This document shows positions 43,338 through 53,817 of a stretch of DNA of 64,000 nucleotides, in pieces. Position 1 is the stretch's first letter; the number at the start of each line of letters is the position of its first letter. Under the pieces are notes generated by a model. It saw nothing but the letters and a program-made list of their open reading frames with translations, did not search any database and was not told where the DNA came from. The stretch is from an uncultured Pelagibacteraceae bacterium (GTDB lineage Bacteria > Pseudomonadota > Alphaproteobacteria > Pelagibacterales > Pelagibacteraceae): positions 1 through 64,000 of the forward strand of contig CABYYJ010000003.1 of the NCBI GenBank assembly GCA_902523185.1, given 5' to 3'. The translations under genes and the position numbers were made by a program.

Positions 43338-45112
43338 TGAGCGCATATAAAATTATTGAACATGAATACGATGTAGTTGTTCTGGGAGCCGGTGGATCTG
43401 GCTTAAGAGCAGCTGTAGGGTTATCGGAGTCTGGGTTGAAGACAGCATGTATTTCAAAAGTTTTTCCTACAAGAAGTCATACATCGGCGGCTCAAGGAGG
43501 TATTTCCGCAGCACTTGGAAATATGGGAGAAGACGATTGGCGTTGGCACATGTACGACACCGTTAAGGGCTCAGATTGGCTTGGAGATCAGGATGCAATT
43601 GAGTATTTATGTAAAGAAGCTCCAAGGGCAGTAATAGAACTTGAAAGGTACGGAGTTCCATTCAGTAGAACAGATGACGGAAAAATTTATCAAAGGCCAT
43701 TTGGAGGAATGACAAAAAATTATGGAAATGGAACGGCACAAAGAACTTGTGCGGCTGCAGATAGAACAGGCCATGCAATTTTACATACTCTTTACGGTCA
43801 AGCCTTAAAACAAAATACGGAATTTTTTATAGAATATTTTGCATTAGATTTAATAATGAAAAATGGAGAATGCAAAGGTGTTATTGCTTGGAATTTAACA
43901 GATGGTACAATACACAGATTTAGATCTCACATTACAATCATAGCGACTGGTGGATATGGAAAAGTTTATTATTCTGCAACATCTGCTCACACCTGTACCG
44001 GAGACGGTAATGCAATGGTTTTGAGAGCTGGTTTACCTTTACAAGATATGGAATTTGTTCAGTTTCACCCTACTGGAATTTATGGGGTTGGATGTTTAAT
44101 TACCGAAGGAGTAAGAGGTGAGGGAGGTTTTTTAGTAAACGGTAAAGGTGAAAGATTTATGGAAAGATATGCTCCAAACGCTAAGGATTTAGCTTCAAGA
44201 GATGTTGTAAGTAGGTCCATGGAGATGGAAATTAATGAAGGAAGAGGAGTCGGAAAGGACAAAGATCATATCAATCTTCATTTAGACCACTTAGATAAAA
44301 AAGTTATAGAGGAAAGATTACCTGGAATTTCTGAAGCTGCAAAAACTTTTGCAAATGTGGATGTCAACAAAGAACCAATACCTGTTGTACCTACTGTACA
44401 TTACAACATGGGTGGAATCCCAACAAATTATAAAGCTGAAGTTTTAACCTTAAATGGATCAGAAAAAACTGTACCTGGATTAATGGCTATAGGGGAGGCA
44501 GCATGTGTTTCCGTTCATGGAGCAAATCGACTAGGATCAAACTCATTAATTGACCTTGTTGTTTTTGGAAGAGCAGCTGCTAGGAGAGCTTCAGAACTAA
44601 TAAAACCTGGAACTCCACACGAAGAAGTGTCAAAAACAGAGACAGACAAATGTTTGGATAGATTTGACAAAATAAGAAATTCAAAAGGATCAACAAAAAC
44701 ATCTGAACTAAGATTAAAAATGCAGAAAACTATGCAATCAAAGTGTGCCGTTTTTAGAACAGAAAAAACTTTAAAAGAGGGTGTTGATCAAATTAGAAAA
44801 CCATTTAATGCCATGGAAGATTTAAATGTAAAAGATAAATCTTTGTTATTTAATACTGATTTAGTAGAAACATTGGAGTTTGATAATTTAATTAGGCAAG
44901 CTTTGACAACAATGGACTCAGCTTATAGCAGAAAAGAAAGTAGAGGAGCACACGCGAGAGAGGACTTTGTTGAAAGAGATGATAAAAATTTTATGAAACA
45001 TACCTTAGCTTGGCAAAATGGTAACAAAGTTCAAATTAAATATAGAGATGTTCACTCTAGAACACTTACAAATGATGTACAATATTTTCCACCTAAAGAA
45101 AGAGTGTATTAA
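43337..45112 (+). CDS. sdhA: Succinate dehydrogenase flavoprotein subunit
   Basis: SdhA oxidises succinate to fumarate. The 591-residue protein has the FAD Rossmann motif [16 protein letters not shown], the covalent FAD histidine His48 in [13 protein letters not shown], the active-site region [40 protein letters not shown] and [18 protein letters not shown]. Length is normal. It shares one base with both sdhD and sdhB. Confidence 0.98.
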   Translation: MSAYKIIEHEYDVVVLGAGGSGLRAAVGLSESGLKTACISKVFPTRSHTSAAQGGISAALGNMGEDDWRWHMYDTVKGSDWLGDQDAIEYLCKEAPRAVIELERYGVPFSRTDDGKIYQRPFGGMTKNYGNGTAQRTCAAADRTGHAILHTLYGQALKQNTEFFIEYFALDLIMKNGECKGVIAWNLTDGTIHRFRSHITIIATGGYGKVYYSATSAHTCTGDGNAMVLRAGLPLQDMEFVQFHPTGIYGVGCLITEGVRGEGGFLVNGKGERFMERYAPNAKDLASRDVVSRSMEMEINEGRGVGKDKDHINLHLDHLDKKVIEERLPGISEAAKTFANVDVNKEPIPVVPTVHYNMGGIPTNYKAEVLTLNGSEKTVPGLMAIGEAACVSVHGANRLGSNSLIDLVVFGRAAARRASELIKPGTPHEEVSKTETDKCLDRFDKIRNSKGSTKTSELRLKMQKTMQSKCAVFRTEKTLKEGVDQIRKPFNAMEDLNVKDKSLLFNTDLVETLEFDNLIRQALTTMDSAYSRKESRGAHAREDFVERDDKNFMKHTLAWQNGNKVQIKYRDVHSRTLTNDVQYFPPKERVY

Positions 45113-45888
45113 TGGTTCAATTTAATTTACCGCAAAACTCTAAGATAGAAGTTGGCGAGTATTTTAAAGACAGGACTAATTCAAAAAGTATTAAAAAAGT
45201 AAACGTTTATAGGTGGGACCCTTCTACAGGAAAGAACCCAAGAGTAGACACTTTTGAGGTAGATATGGAAAATTGCGGTCCTAAAGTTTTAGATATTTTA
45301 ATTAAAATAAAAAATGATTTAGATCCTTCGCTAACATTCAGAAGGTCATGTGCCCACGGTGTTTGTGGATCTTGTGCCATGAATATAGACGGTGTAAATA
45401 CTTTAGCATGTATAAAATCACATACCGATATTAATGGTGATCTAAATATTTATCCTTTACCTCATCTTAAAGTGGTGAAAGATCTAATTGGAGATCTAAC
45501 GACTCTGTACAAACAATACGAATCCATCCAACCTTGGTTAAAAGTAGACCAGACTGGAGAGGAAAAAATAGAACTAAAACAATCACAAAAAGATAGAGAA
45601 AAATTAGATGGTTATTATGAGTGCATTCTATGTGCATGTTGTTCAACTTCCTGTCCAAGTTATTGGTGGAACGGTGATAAATATTTGGGACCAGCGGTTT
45701 TACTCCAGGCTTATCGATGGATAAATGATAGTCGAGATGGAGACAAAAAAGAAAGATTAAAAAAAGTTGCAGATGAATTAAAATTATATAGATGCCATAC
45801 CATTATGAATTGTACAAATTCGTGCCCTAAAGGCCTCAATCCAGCCAAAGCAATTGGATCTATTAAAAAAATGCTTGCAACAAGTTAA
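45112..45888 (+). CDS. sdhB: Succinate dehydrogenase iron-sulfur subunit
   Basis: SdhB carries electrons from FAD to ubiquinone through three clusters. The 258-residue protein has the 2Fe-2S cysteines Cys80, 85, 88 and 100 ([24 protein letters not shown]), the 4Fe-4S motif [16 protein letters not shown] and the 3Fe-4S region [21 protein letters not shown]. It ends the sdhCDAB set, 23 bases before mmsA. Confidence 0.98.
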   Translation: MVQFNLPQNSKIEVGEYFKDRTNSKSIKKVNVYRWDPSTGKNPRVDTFEVDMENCGPKVLDILIKIKNDLDPSLTFRRSCAHGVCGSCAMNIDGVNTLACIKSHTDINGDLNIYPLPHLKVVKDLIGDLTTLYKQYESIQPWLKVDQTGEEKIELKQSQKDREKLDGYYECILCACCSTSCPSYWWNGDKYLGPAVLLQAYRWINDSRDGDKKERLKKVADELKLYRCHTIMNCTNSCPKGLNPAKAIGSIKKMLATS

Positions 45889-45911
45889 AAGCTTATTTAT
45901 TCAATTAGTTC

Positions 45912-47405
45912 ATGAAAACAATTCAACATTATGTTGGCGGCAAAATTTTTTCTGGGGACTCAAAGAGAACTGGTAAAGTTTTTAATCCTGCTACAGGTGA
46001 ACAATCAGCGGTAGTTAAATTAGCTAGCACTAACGACGTAAATTTAGCAATAGAAAATGCTAAAAATGCCTTTGAGGCTTGGTCCAATAAACCTCCTCTA
46101 CAAAGAGCAAGAGTAATGTTTAAATTTAAGGAACTTGTTGAGAAAAATTCTGACGAATTAACAAGAATTATAGTTTCTGAACACGGAAAAGTTTACGAGG
46201 ATGCAAAAGGTTCACTTACAAGGGGATTAGAGGTAGTAGAATATGCTTGCGGTATACCTCAGATGCTTAAAGGTGAGTTCACAGAAAATGTAGGCTCAAA
46301 TGTAGATAGTTGGTCATTAAGACAACCTTTAGGAGTTTGTGCAGGTGTTACCCCATTTAATTTTCCTGCGATGGTTCCTATGTGGATGTTTCCTATGGCA
46401 ATAGCCTGTGGAAATACATTTGTTCTAAAACCATCAGAAAAAGATCCGTCATGTTCTATTCGTTTAGCAGAACTTTTAAAAGATGCAGGTTTACCAGATG
46501 GAGTATTTAATGTAGTTAATGGTGATAAAGAGTCCGTTGATGCGCTGATTAATAGCAAAGATGTTGTAGCTATGAGTTTTGTTGGATCTACTCCTATAGC
46601 AAAGTATATATATGAAAACTGTGCTAAAAACGAAAAAAGAGTTCAAGCTTTAGGTGGAGCAAAAAACCATTGTGTTGTAATGCCTGACTGTGATTTGGAT
46701 CAAGCTGTAAATGGCTTAATGGGTGCTGCTTATGGATCTGCGGGAGAAAGATGTATGGCGCAATCAGTTGCGGTTGCGGTTGGTGGAATTGGCGATAAAT
46801 TAGTTAATGCCCTAGCAAAAAAAGTTGAGGCTCTAAAAATTGGCCCTGGGATGGATAAAGAATCTGAAATGGGCCCACTAGTTACAAAAACTCATCTAGA
46901 AAAAGTAAAAAGTTATGTTGATATAGGTGTTAAAGAGGGCGCAAAATTGGTTGTAGATGGCAGAAAATTTAAAATTCAAGGTTATGAAAATGGATATTAC
47001 ATGGGGGGCTGTTTATTTGATGAAGTTAAAAAAGAAATGAGAATATATAAAGAGGAGATATTTGGACCTGTTTTATCAGTAGTAAGAGCAAAAGATTTTG
47101 ATGAAGCGATTAAGTTAGTAAATGACCATGAGTTTGGAAATGGTGTAAGTATATTTACAAGAGACGGGGACTCTGGTCGAACTTTTTCGAGTAAAGCTAA
47201 GATTGGAATGGTAGGAATTAATATACCAATTCCGGTGCCTATGGCTTTTCATAGCTTTGGGGGTTGGAAAAGGTCACTGTTTGGAGATCAACATATGCAT
47301 GGTCCAGAGGGAGTAAGATTTTATACAAAATTAAAAACAGTTACATCTAGATGGCCATCAGGTTTAAGATCAGACCCAGAATTTGTTATGCCTACAATGA
47401 AATAA
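45912..47405 (+). CDS. mmsA: CoA-acylating methylmalonate-semialdehyde dehydrogenase
   Basis: MmsA oxidises methylmalonate or malonate semialdehyde to propionyl- or acetyl-CoA in valine, beta-alanine and inositol breakdown. The 497-residue aldehyde dehydrogenase has VTPFNFPAMVPMWMFPMAIACGN (diagnostic for this branch), FVLKPSEKDPS, FVGSTPIAKYIYE and the catalytic Cys281 in AYGSAGERCMAQSVAVAVG. It lies inside a TCA cluster between sdhB and mdh, suggesting semialdehyde carbon is fed straight into the cycle. Confidence 0.94.
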   Translation: MKTIQHYVGGKIFSGDSKRTGKVFNPATGEQSAVVKLASTNDVNLAIENAKNAFEAWSNKPPLQRARVMFKFKELVEKNSDELTRIIVSEHGKVYEDAKGSLTRGLEVVEYACGIPQMLKGEFTENVGSNVDSWSLRQPLGVCAGVTPFNFPAMVPMWMFPMAIACGNTFVLKPSEKDPSCSIRLAELLKDAGLPDGVFNVVNGDKESVDALINSKDVVAMSFVGSTPIAKYIYENCAKNEKRVQALGGAKNHCVVMPDCDLDQAVNGLMGAAYGSAGERCMAQSVAVAVGGIGDKLVNALAKKVEALKIGPGMDKESEMGPLVTKTHLEKVKSYVDIGVKEGAKLVVDGRKFKIQGYENGYYMGGCLFDEVKKEMRIYKEEIFGPVLSVVRAKDFDEAIKLVNDHEFGNGVSIFTRDGDSGRTFSSKAKIGMVGINIPIPVPMAFHSFGGWKRSLFGDQHMHGPEGVRFYTKLKTVTSRWPSGLRSDPEFVMPTMK

Positions 47406-48377
47406 ATGAGTAAATATAATATGAGAAAAAAAATTACTTTAATTGGAGCTGGTCAAATTGGAGGAACTTTAGCGCATTTGATTGCTTTAAAGAAACTTGG
47501 AGACGTAGTTCTATTTGATGTTGCAGGTGGTGTAGCAAAAGGTAAAGCATTAGATATTGCTCAGTCATCTCCTGTAGAGGGTTTTAATATAAGTTTAATA
47601 GGAACAGATAATTATGAAGATACAAAAAATTCTGATGTAATAATAATTACTGCAGGTGTTCCAAGAAAACCAGGTATGACAAGAGACGATCTTTTAGGTA
47701 TCAATTTAAAAATTATTAAAGAAGTGGCCGAAGGTATTAAGAAAACATCACCTAATGCATTTGTAATATGTATTACGAACCCTTTAGATGTAATTGTGAT
47801 GGCACTTCAGAAATATTCAGGTCTTCCTAAAAATAAAATCGTCGGCATGGCAGGAATTCTAGACTCCTCTAGATTTATTTACTTTCTTTCCCAAGAACTT
47901 GAAATTTCAACAGATAAAATTAAATCATTTGTGCTAGGTGGACACGGTGACACAATGGTTGCGATGCTAGATTCTACGGAAGTTGATGGAAAAAAAATTA
48001 GTCAACTTGTAGATGAAGGAAAAATAAGTAAAGCTAAACTGGACGAAATTGTAGAAAGAACAAAAAACGGTGGAGCAGAAATAGTGAAATATTTAGAAAA
48101 AGGATCAGCTTATTACGCTCCCGCAGCATCAGGCGTTGAAATGGCTGAAAGTTATTTAAAAGATTTAAAAAAACAACTACCTTGTGCAGCGTATCTAAAT
48201 GGAGAATATGGGGTTAATGATTTATATGTAGGCGTTCCAATAATTATTGGGTCTAAAGGAGTTGAAAGAGTAGTCGAGCTGAAATTATCTAAAAAAGAAA
48301 AACAAAATTTCGATCACTCAATTAAAGCAGTACAAGAACTTTTTAATTCCGCTAAGAAAATTGATCCGAGTTTATAA
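47406..48377 (+). CDS. mdh: Malate dehydrogenase
   Basis: Mdh oxidises malate to oxaloacetate with NAD. The 323-residue LDH-like enzyme has [16 protein letters not shown], the substrate arginines in [39 protein letters not shown] and catalytic His180 in [10 protein letters not shown]. An internal ATG at 47421 ([11 protein letters not shown]) matches the family start better and may be the true one; neither has an obvious ribosome binding site. It converges directly on the methyltransferase gene. Confidence 0.97.
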   Translation: MSKYNMRKKITLIGAGQIGGTLAHLIALKKLGDVVLFDVAGGVAKGKALDIAQSSPVEGFNISLIGTDNYEDTKNSDVIIITAGVPRKPGMTRDDLLGINLKIIKEVAEGIKKTSPNAFVICITNPLDVIVMALQKYSGLPKNKIVGMAGILDSSRFIYFLSQELEISTDKIKSFVLGGHGDTMVAMLDSTEVDGKKISQLVDEGKISKAKLDEIVERTKNGGAEIVKYLEKGSAYYAPAASGVEMAESYLKDLKKQLPCAAYLNGEYGVNDLYVGVPIIIGSKGVERVVELKLSKKEKQNFDHSIKAVQELFNSAKKIDPSL

Positions 48378-49184
48378 TTAATTCTTTATTAGAACTAATC
48401 TTCTTCCCATACAAAATAGATTAGGAAAAAACTTTATTAATATTTTATCTATCGAGTGAAGAATATTTAAAAAAAATCTGTTCATTGGAATGCAAAAAGT
48501 TTTTGAGGTCACACCGCCAGAATTAAGGAAAATAAAACATTCTGTCAATTTTTCATATTCAATACTAAATAATTTACCTAAATTTTCGTCAAATTTTTTT
48601 TTATTATCAAAAATTAAGTGAGAAACGGCAACGTTTCCATGCCATGCATTGTTTACATCACTTTTAGCTTCGTCTTCATCCCAAACATCTAAAGTAAAAT
48701 CATATCCCTCATGTTTCATTATAATTGTTACCAATTGAAAAACCACAGAAGCGTATGACTCGAAAACTATTAATTTTCCATTTTTTTTTAAAATTCTATT
48801 CATTTCTTTAAAAAATTTAATTGGAAAAGGTATATGATGTATCATATTAGATGCTATAACGTAATCGAAGCTTCCACTTTTAAAGCCAGTATTTTGTGCA
48901 TCAATATTTTTAAAATCTAGATGTTCATCATCTCCCAAGTCAGTTAACTTTAAATTTTTATTTTTAATAAAATCTTTAATAAATCCTGCACCAGATCCTA
49001 CCTCGATACCTTGATCGGTATCCTTAATGAAATCATTCATCCATGTAAATCTTTTTTCAAGGAGAAATTTTACGTTTTGCGATTTTGATGAATAGTATAG
49101 CTCACGTGCCTTTTTTGTGTTTGCAATAGAGCTCATTTTATTTTCTTCAGCTGAGAATTGAACCTTTTTACGAATTTTAAACAT
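48378..49184 (-). CDS. Class I SAM-dependent methyltransferase
   Basis: The 268-residue protein has the SAM motif GIEVGSGAGFIKDFI, the YVIASNMIHHIPFPIKFFKEMNRILKKNGKLIVFES segment (motifs II and III of type-11 methyltransferases), and an unassigned C-terminal half. The acceptor is unknown. Its location with a membrane glycosyltransferase-like gene and a GT2 suggests a role in surface glycan or lipid modification. Confidence 0.87.
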   Translation of the reverse strand: MFKIRKKVQFSAEENKMSSIANTKKARELYYSSKSQNVKFLLEKRFTWMNDFIKDTDQGIEVGSGAGFIKDFIKNKNLKLTDLGDDEHLDFKNIDAQNTGFKSGSFDYVIASNMIHHIPFPIKFFKEMNRILKKNGKLIVFESYASVVFQLVTIIMKHEGYDFTLDVWDEDEAKSDVNNAWHGNVAVSHLIFDNKKKFDENLGKLFSIEYEKLTECFIFLNSGGVTSKTFCIPMNRFFLNILHSIDKILIKFFPNLFCMGRRLVLIKN

Positions 49185-49247
49185 TAGATAATTATATCAA
49201 TTTTAATTAGTAAATATTTAGCTTATACTATAATTTCATCTAAAAAT

Positions 49248-50822
49248 ATGTTTTTCAAAAGAGAAAAATTACACGTAGATCTTCCAATTCTAATAGCTGT
49301 TATAATCTATGCATATTTTATTAATTGGTATAGTGGAAATATAGGAGTACTTCCCATTGACTCATTTTCTTTTTTAGATAGCGGAAATAGTATTCTTCAA
49401 GGGCATTTACCTATAAGAGATTTTTGGGCTTTTACTGGTATAATTATTGACTACATACAGTCAATTTTTTTTTTGTTATTCGGCAATAGTTGGAATAGTT
49501 ATTTAGCACACAGCTCATTTATGAATACTATTGCGACTACAAGCTTATTTTTTTTTCTAAAGGAATTTAATTTAAAGTTAAAATATGTAGTTTTATACTG
49601 TATTAGCTTTGCGACTCTTTGTTATCCAATATCTGGAACACCATTTCATTATATTCATGCATACATTTTTTCATTGATCTCCATATTTTGTATAATCATT
49701 GCTATTAAGAATAAAAATAAGTTTTTGTGGTTTTCACTGCCGTTTATTAGTTTATTTGCTTTCCTGTCAATGCAAACACCTACTGCATATATTCTAATTA
49801 TCTTTTTTTTCTTCTTGTTATACTATTTTTTAAAAAGTAAAGATTTTAAAAGTCTAAAATTTTTCTTTTATGGTGTTATATGTAGTTTGGTTTTATTTTT
49901 ATTATTTATCATTTTGACACGCACTCCTTTAATAGATTTTTTTTACCAATATCTTTTATTCCCCATTTCTATTGGTGAAGCTAGAATGTCTAGCGACTCC
50001 TCTGCCTACGTTAGGCTTGTAGAACAATTAAATCTTAAAAGAATATTTGGTGAATTTAAATTTATACACATTTTCCTGCTACCTCTAATTTTAATTTCAT
50101 TGAAAAATCTAAGTAAAAATAGGCACATTGATACGCTTAATCTAATTATAATACTTTCCTGCTTGGCATTCTTTTTTAATCAATTATTAACAGCAAATCA
50201 GATTTATATATTTAGCTTGATTCCCTTGTTAGCAGCTACATTACAAATAAATTTAAATTTTTTGAAAATCGACAGTAAATATTTCCTAATCATTATTTTA
50301 ATAGTTTTATTTACAACAACTAAGTATCATTTAAGATTTAACTTAGATAAAAAATTTCATGATTTAGAAAGTACTAATAAAGCAAAAGCTGTTAAAGCTA
50401 GCGAAATAAATAAAAACTTTAATAATTTAAAATGGATAAGTAGTTTTGATGATCCAGAAAATGAAATAAAAGTTATTAAAGCAGCAGTAGAAGTGATGAC
50501 AGGAGATAACAGAAATAAAACACTGCTCACTCATTATCACTTCATGTCTCTTATCTCAGATCAAAAATTTAATATACTTAACCGCTGGTATTTATGGAGT
50601 AATGATACACATCCTACGGAAAATCATAAATATTATAAATTTTATAGATCGTTTATAAATAAAAACTTAATAGAAAATAAAATTGAAGTAATCTATTTAT
50701 TAGGTCAAAAAAACGAAATTAATTTTGAAAACGTAAAAAACTATTTCGAGGGGATTTGTTTTGAAAATAAAGTTATTATTTCACAGAGGTTTTCATCTCA
50801 TAAAATTGTTGAGTGTAAATAA
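49248..50822 (+). CDS. Polytopic membrane protein, probable GT-C glycosyltransferase
   Basis: The 524-residue protein has ten or more hydrophobic segments followed by a soluble domain of about 140 residues. The first loop contains LPIDSFSFLDSGNSILQGHLPIRDFWAFTG, with acidic residues and the RDFW-type motif seen in GT39/PMT-like proteins. It is flanked by a methyltransferase and a GT2. Exact family is uncertain; an oligosaccharide-processing membrane protein of another type is possible. Very AT-rich. Confidence 0.65.
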   Translation: MFFKREKLHVDLPILIAVIIYAYFINWYSGNIGVLPIDSFSFLDSGNSILQGHLPIRDFWAFTGIIIDYIQSIFFLLFGNSWNSYLAHSSFMNTIATTSLFFFLKEFNLKLKYVVLYCISFATLCYPISGTPFHYIHAYIFSLISIFCIIIAIKNKNKFLWFSLPFISLFAFLSMQTPTAYILIIFFFFLLYYFLKSKDFKSLKFFFYGVICSLVLFLLFIILTRTPLIDFFYQYLLFPISIGEARMSSDSSAYVRLVEQLNLKRIFGEFKFIHIFLLPLILISLKNLSKNRHIDTLNLIIILSCLAFFFNQLLTANQIYIFSLIPLLAATLQINLNFLKIDSKYFLIIILIVLFTTTKYHLRFNLDKKFHDLESTNKAKAVKASEINKNFNNLKWISSFDDPENEIKVIKAAVEVMTGDNRNKTLLTHYHFMSLISDQKFNILNRWYLWSNDTHPTENHKYYKFYRSFINKNLIENKIEVIYLLGQKNEINFENVKNYFEGICFENKVIISQRFSSHKIVECK

Positions 50823-50831
50823 TTTTTAATA

Positions 50832-51707
50832 CTAGAAAATTTTATTTATTTTAATTCTCTTAAAATTTTCTAAAAAATTCTCTTTGTTTCTAAAAGAGAT
50901 TATAAAATTAGTTAAATTTAATGTTAACAGAAAAAAACTTAAAAAGATAAAGTATAAATTATAGTTATCGAAGAGTAAAAAATATGAAACTAAAAAGTAA
51001 AAAGAAGATATAAAAAAAATTCTTTCTTTAAGTGCAGAAAAAACTTTCAAAGCATGAAAAATTAAGCCAAAAAAATTCATTTTTGACTTACCTCCAAATC
51101 TTTTTTCTCTATCAGCATTTATAAAATTGAGATTATTAACATTATTTGATAAGGTAGGTGGATAAGCACTCCATAACTCATTTTGAGTGCTAACTTTTTT
51201 TAAATCTACAAAATTTAAGAGACTAAAATTCCCGAATCTAATTTTTTTATAAGAAAACATGATTATTAATAAACAATATAATTCATAAAAAATCTTGAAC
51301 CAAAATGGTTCTTTTCTCTGCCCCCTCCTCACAGCGATAGAATTTTGAGGTGAAATGTTACTTAAATTTATCAACTTAATTATGATGTTAGGGTTATCCT
51401 GGCCATCTGAGTCTATAATTATTGTTTTAATTTTTTTTTTGTAAAATTTATTCAAATATTTAATACCAATAGCGATTGCTCTTTGGCTGCCTACATTTTT
51501 ATACAAAGATATAATACTTATCTTGCTTGCCATTTTACACCTATATTTTTTCGGATTATATTTTTGAGTAGAGCAATCATTAATTATTATTAGCTCAAAT
51601 TTAGTTTTTAATTGATTTTCAAAAACTTTGTTTATCTTTTTTAATAATCTACTTAAGTTTTTCCAGTCATTGTAAACAGGTGTAAGAATTATAATTTTTG
51701 CTTTCAT
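50832..51707 (-). CDS. Family 2 glycosyltransferase with C-terminal membrane helices
   Basis: The 291-residue protein opens KIIILTPVYNDWKNLSRLL and has IIINDCS, VGSQRAIAIGIKYLNKFY and the donor-metal motif IIIDSDGQDNPNIIIKLI (Asp99, Asp101). Two hydrophobic helices lie at about residues 225-275. This layout matches GtrB/DPM1-like enzymes that load a sugar onto polyprenyl phosphate. Such an enzyme could supply the adjacent GT-C-like protein. It is divergent from sucC across 41 bases. Confidence 0.88.
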   Translation of the reverse strand: MKAKIIILTPVYNDWKNLSRLLKKINKVFENQLKTKFELIIINDCSTQKYNPKKYRCKMASKISIISLYKNVGSQRAIAIGIKYLNKFYKKKIKTIIIDSDGQDNPNIIIKLINLSNISPQNSIAVRRGQRKEPFWFKIFYELYCLLIIMFSYKKIRFGNFSLLNFVDLKKVSTQNELWSAYPPTLSNNVNNLNFINADREKRFGGKSKMNFFGLIFHALKVFSALKERIFFISSFYFLVSYFLLFDNYNLYFIFLSFFLLTLNLTNFIISFRNKENFLENFKRIKINKIF

Positions 51708-51748
51708 TATGGATTAATTTAAATTTTATGATAGTAATATCAACTAAA

Positions 51749-52912
51749 ATGAACATTCACGAACATCAAGCAAAAAAAATTCTAAGAGATTTTGGAGCAC
51801 CTGTTTCAAATGGGATTGTAATTACGTCTGTAGACGAGATACAACAAAAAATTTCAAGCCTTACCGGTAAGACTTTTGTTTTAAAAGCCCAAATTCATGC
51901 AGGTGGTAGAGGTAAAGCGGGGGGTGTTAAAATAATTAAAGATATCCAAGAATTGAAAATAGCCGCAAAAGAAATGATGGGTAAAATATTAGTGACCCAC
52001 CAGACCGGGCCACAAGGAAGAGAGGTAAAGAGACTTTACGTCGAAGAGGCCTCGGAAATTGAAAAAGAGTTTTATTTGTCATGTATTATAGATAGAGAAA
52101 GTTCAAAAATAGCTTTCATAAGCAGTACACAAGGAGGCATGGATATAGAAAAGGTTGCGATTGAAACTCCAGAAAAAATTAAAACTATAAAGATTGATCT
52201 TAAAAATGAGGGTCCAAATGACGATGAAATCGACAAAATTATTTCATCATTTAATTTTAATTCCAATCAAAAAAAAGATGCAGTAAGTTTAATTAAATCT
52301 CTTTACAAAATAATAGTAGAAAAAGATGCTACGCTCATAGAAATAAACCCATTGATAATTACAAAAACTGGAAAAATTATCTGTTTGGATGCCAAAATGA
52401 ATTTTGATGAAAATTCTATTTTCAGAAGACCAGAAATTCTAGCATTGAGAGATCTAAACGAAGAAGATCCAGCAGAAATTGAAGCAAGTAAACATGATTT
52501 AGCTTATATAAAATTAAATGGCTCAATAGGATGCATGGTTAATGGCGCAGGATTAGCAATGGCAACAATGGATATTATAAAATTATTTGGCAAAGAACCA
52601 GCTAATTTCTTAGATGTAGGAGGGGGAGCCTCTAAAGAAAAGGTTACTGCAGCTTTTAAATTAATCTTAGCTGATAAAAATGTTAAAGGAATACTCATAA
52701 ATATATTCGGCGGTATAATGAGATGTGATGTGCTAGCACAAGGCGTAGTAGAGGCAGCAAAGCAAGTAAATCTATCTGTACCGTTAGTTGTAAGATTAGC
52801 AGGAACAAATTTTAAGGAGGGAAAGGAAATTCTAGAAAAATCTAATCTTAAAATTTTATCTGCATCAGATTTGAACGATGCTGCAAAGAAAATAGTTGAA
52901 GCTATAGAGTAA
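51749..52912 (+). CDS. sucC: Succinyl-CoA ligase beta subunit
   Basis: SucC with SucD makes ATP or GTP from succinyl-CoA in the TCA cycle. From the ATG at 51749 it is 387 residues starting MNIHEHQAKKILRDFGAPVS, the standard start; an upstream frame extension to 51698 overlaps the divergent GT2 and is rejected. ATP-grasp motifs include QIHAGGRGKAGGVKI, EINPLIITK and the nucleotide/succinate part NGAGLAMATMDIIKLFG with NIFGGIMRCDVLAQG. Its stop abuts sucD. Confidence 0.97.
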   Translation: MNIHEHQAKKILRDFGAPVSNGIVITSVDEIQQKISSLTGKTFVLKAQIHAGGRGKAGGVKIIKDIQELKIAAKEMMGKILVTHQTGPQGREVKRLYVEEASEIEKEFYLSCIIDRESSKIAFISSTQGGMDIEKVAIETPEKIKTIKIDLKNEGPNDDEIDKIISSFNFNSNQKKDAVSLIKSLYKIIVEKDATLIEINPLIITKTGKIICLDAKMNFDENSIFRRPEILALRDLNEEDPAEIEASKHDLAYIKLNGSIGCMVNGAGLAMATMDIIKLFGKEPANFLDVGGGASKEKVTAAFKLILADKNVKGILINIFGGIMRCDVLAQGVVEAAKQVNLSVPLVVRLAGTNFKEGKEILEKSNLKILSASDLNDAAKKIVEAIE

Positions 52913-53788
52913 ATGTCTATTTTAATTAATAAAAATACAAAAGTAATTTGCCAAGGATTTACTGGAACTCATGGCACCTTTCACTCTGAGCAAGCTTTAA
53001 GATATGGAACAAAGTTAGTAGGGGGAGTTACTCCCAAAAAAGGTGGGCAAATGCATCTCGATTTACCCGTCTTTAATACTGTTCAAGAAGCAAAAGAAAA
53101 AACTTCTGCAGATGCAACCATGATCTATGTTCCACCGAAATTTGCTGCAGAAGCTATAATTGAAGCTATCGATGCAAAAATTAAGTTAGTTGTTTGTATA
53201 ACTGAAGGTATTCCGCTAGTAGACATGCTGAAAGTCAAAAAAAATTTAAATAATAGCAAGACTAGATTAATTGGTCCTAACTGTCCTGGTATAATCACTC
53301 CTGAGGAGTGCAAAATCGGCATAATGCCAGGCAATATTCATAAAAAAGGATCAGTTGGAATAGTTTCAAGATCAGGGACTTTGACTTATGAAGCTGTTGC
53401 ACAAACTTCTTCTAACAAAATGGGACAATCAACTTGTATAGGTATAGGCGGTGATCCAATAAATGGAACAAATTTTATTGATTGTTTAGAACTTTTCCTA
53501 AAAGATGACCAAACAAAGTCAATAGTTATGATTGGTGAAATTGGAGGAACAGCAGAGGAGGAAGCAGCCGAGTTTTTAAAAAAAGAAAAAGTAAAAAAAC
53601 CAATGGTTGGGTTTATTGCTGGTTTGACAGCACCCCCCGGTCGTAGAATGGGTCACGCAGGAGCCATAATTTCAGGTGGCAAGGGAGGAGCAGAGGACAA
53701 AATAGATATTATGAAATCTGCAGGAATTACAATATCAAAATCTCCAGCAGATATTGGCAAAACTTTATTCAATAAACTTAATGGTTGA
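52913..53788 (+). CDS. sucD: Succinyl-CoA ligase alpha subunit
   Basis: SucD carries the phosphohistidine intermediate. The 291-residue protein has [53 protein letters not shown] and the active-site segment [19 protein letters not shown], where His248 is phosphorylated. The gene starts directly after sucC and is 29 bases before sucA. Confidence 0.98.
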   Translation: MSILINKNTKVICQGFTGTHGTFHSEQALRYGTKLVGGVTPKKGGQMHLDLPVFNTVQEAKEKTSADATMIYVPPKFAAEAIIEAIDAKIKLVVCITEGIPLVDMLKVKKNLNNSKTRLIGPNCPGIITPEECKIGIMPGNIHKKGSVGIVSRSGTLTYEAVAQTSSNKMGQSTCIGIGGDPINGTNFIDCLELFLKDDQTKSIVMIGEIGGTAEEEAAEFLKKEKVKKPMVGFIAGLTAPPGRRMGHAGAIISGGKGGAEDKIDIMKSAGITISKSPADIGKTLFNKLNG

Positions 53789-53817
53789 TTTTTTACTATT
53801 TGTGTTAAAATATAATA

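Noticed and set aside
53785-53816. Promoter with TATAAT just before sucA
   Set aside because: The TTGATT to TATAAT spacing is 20 bases and the -10 ends one base before the ATG, so a transcript would start inside the gene. Probably chance, with sucA read from sucCD.
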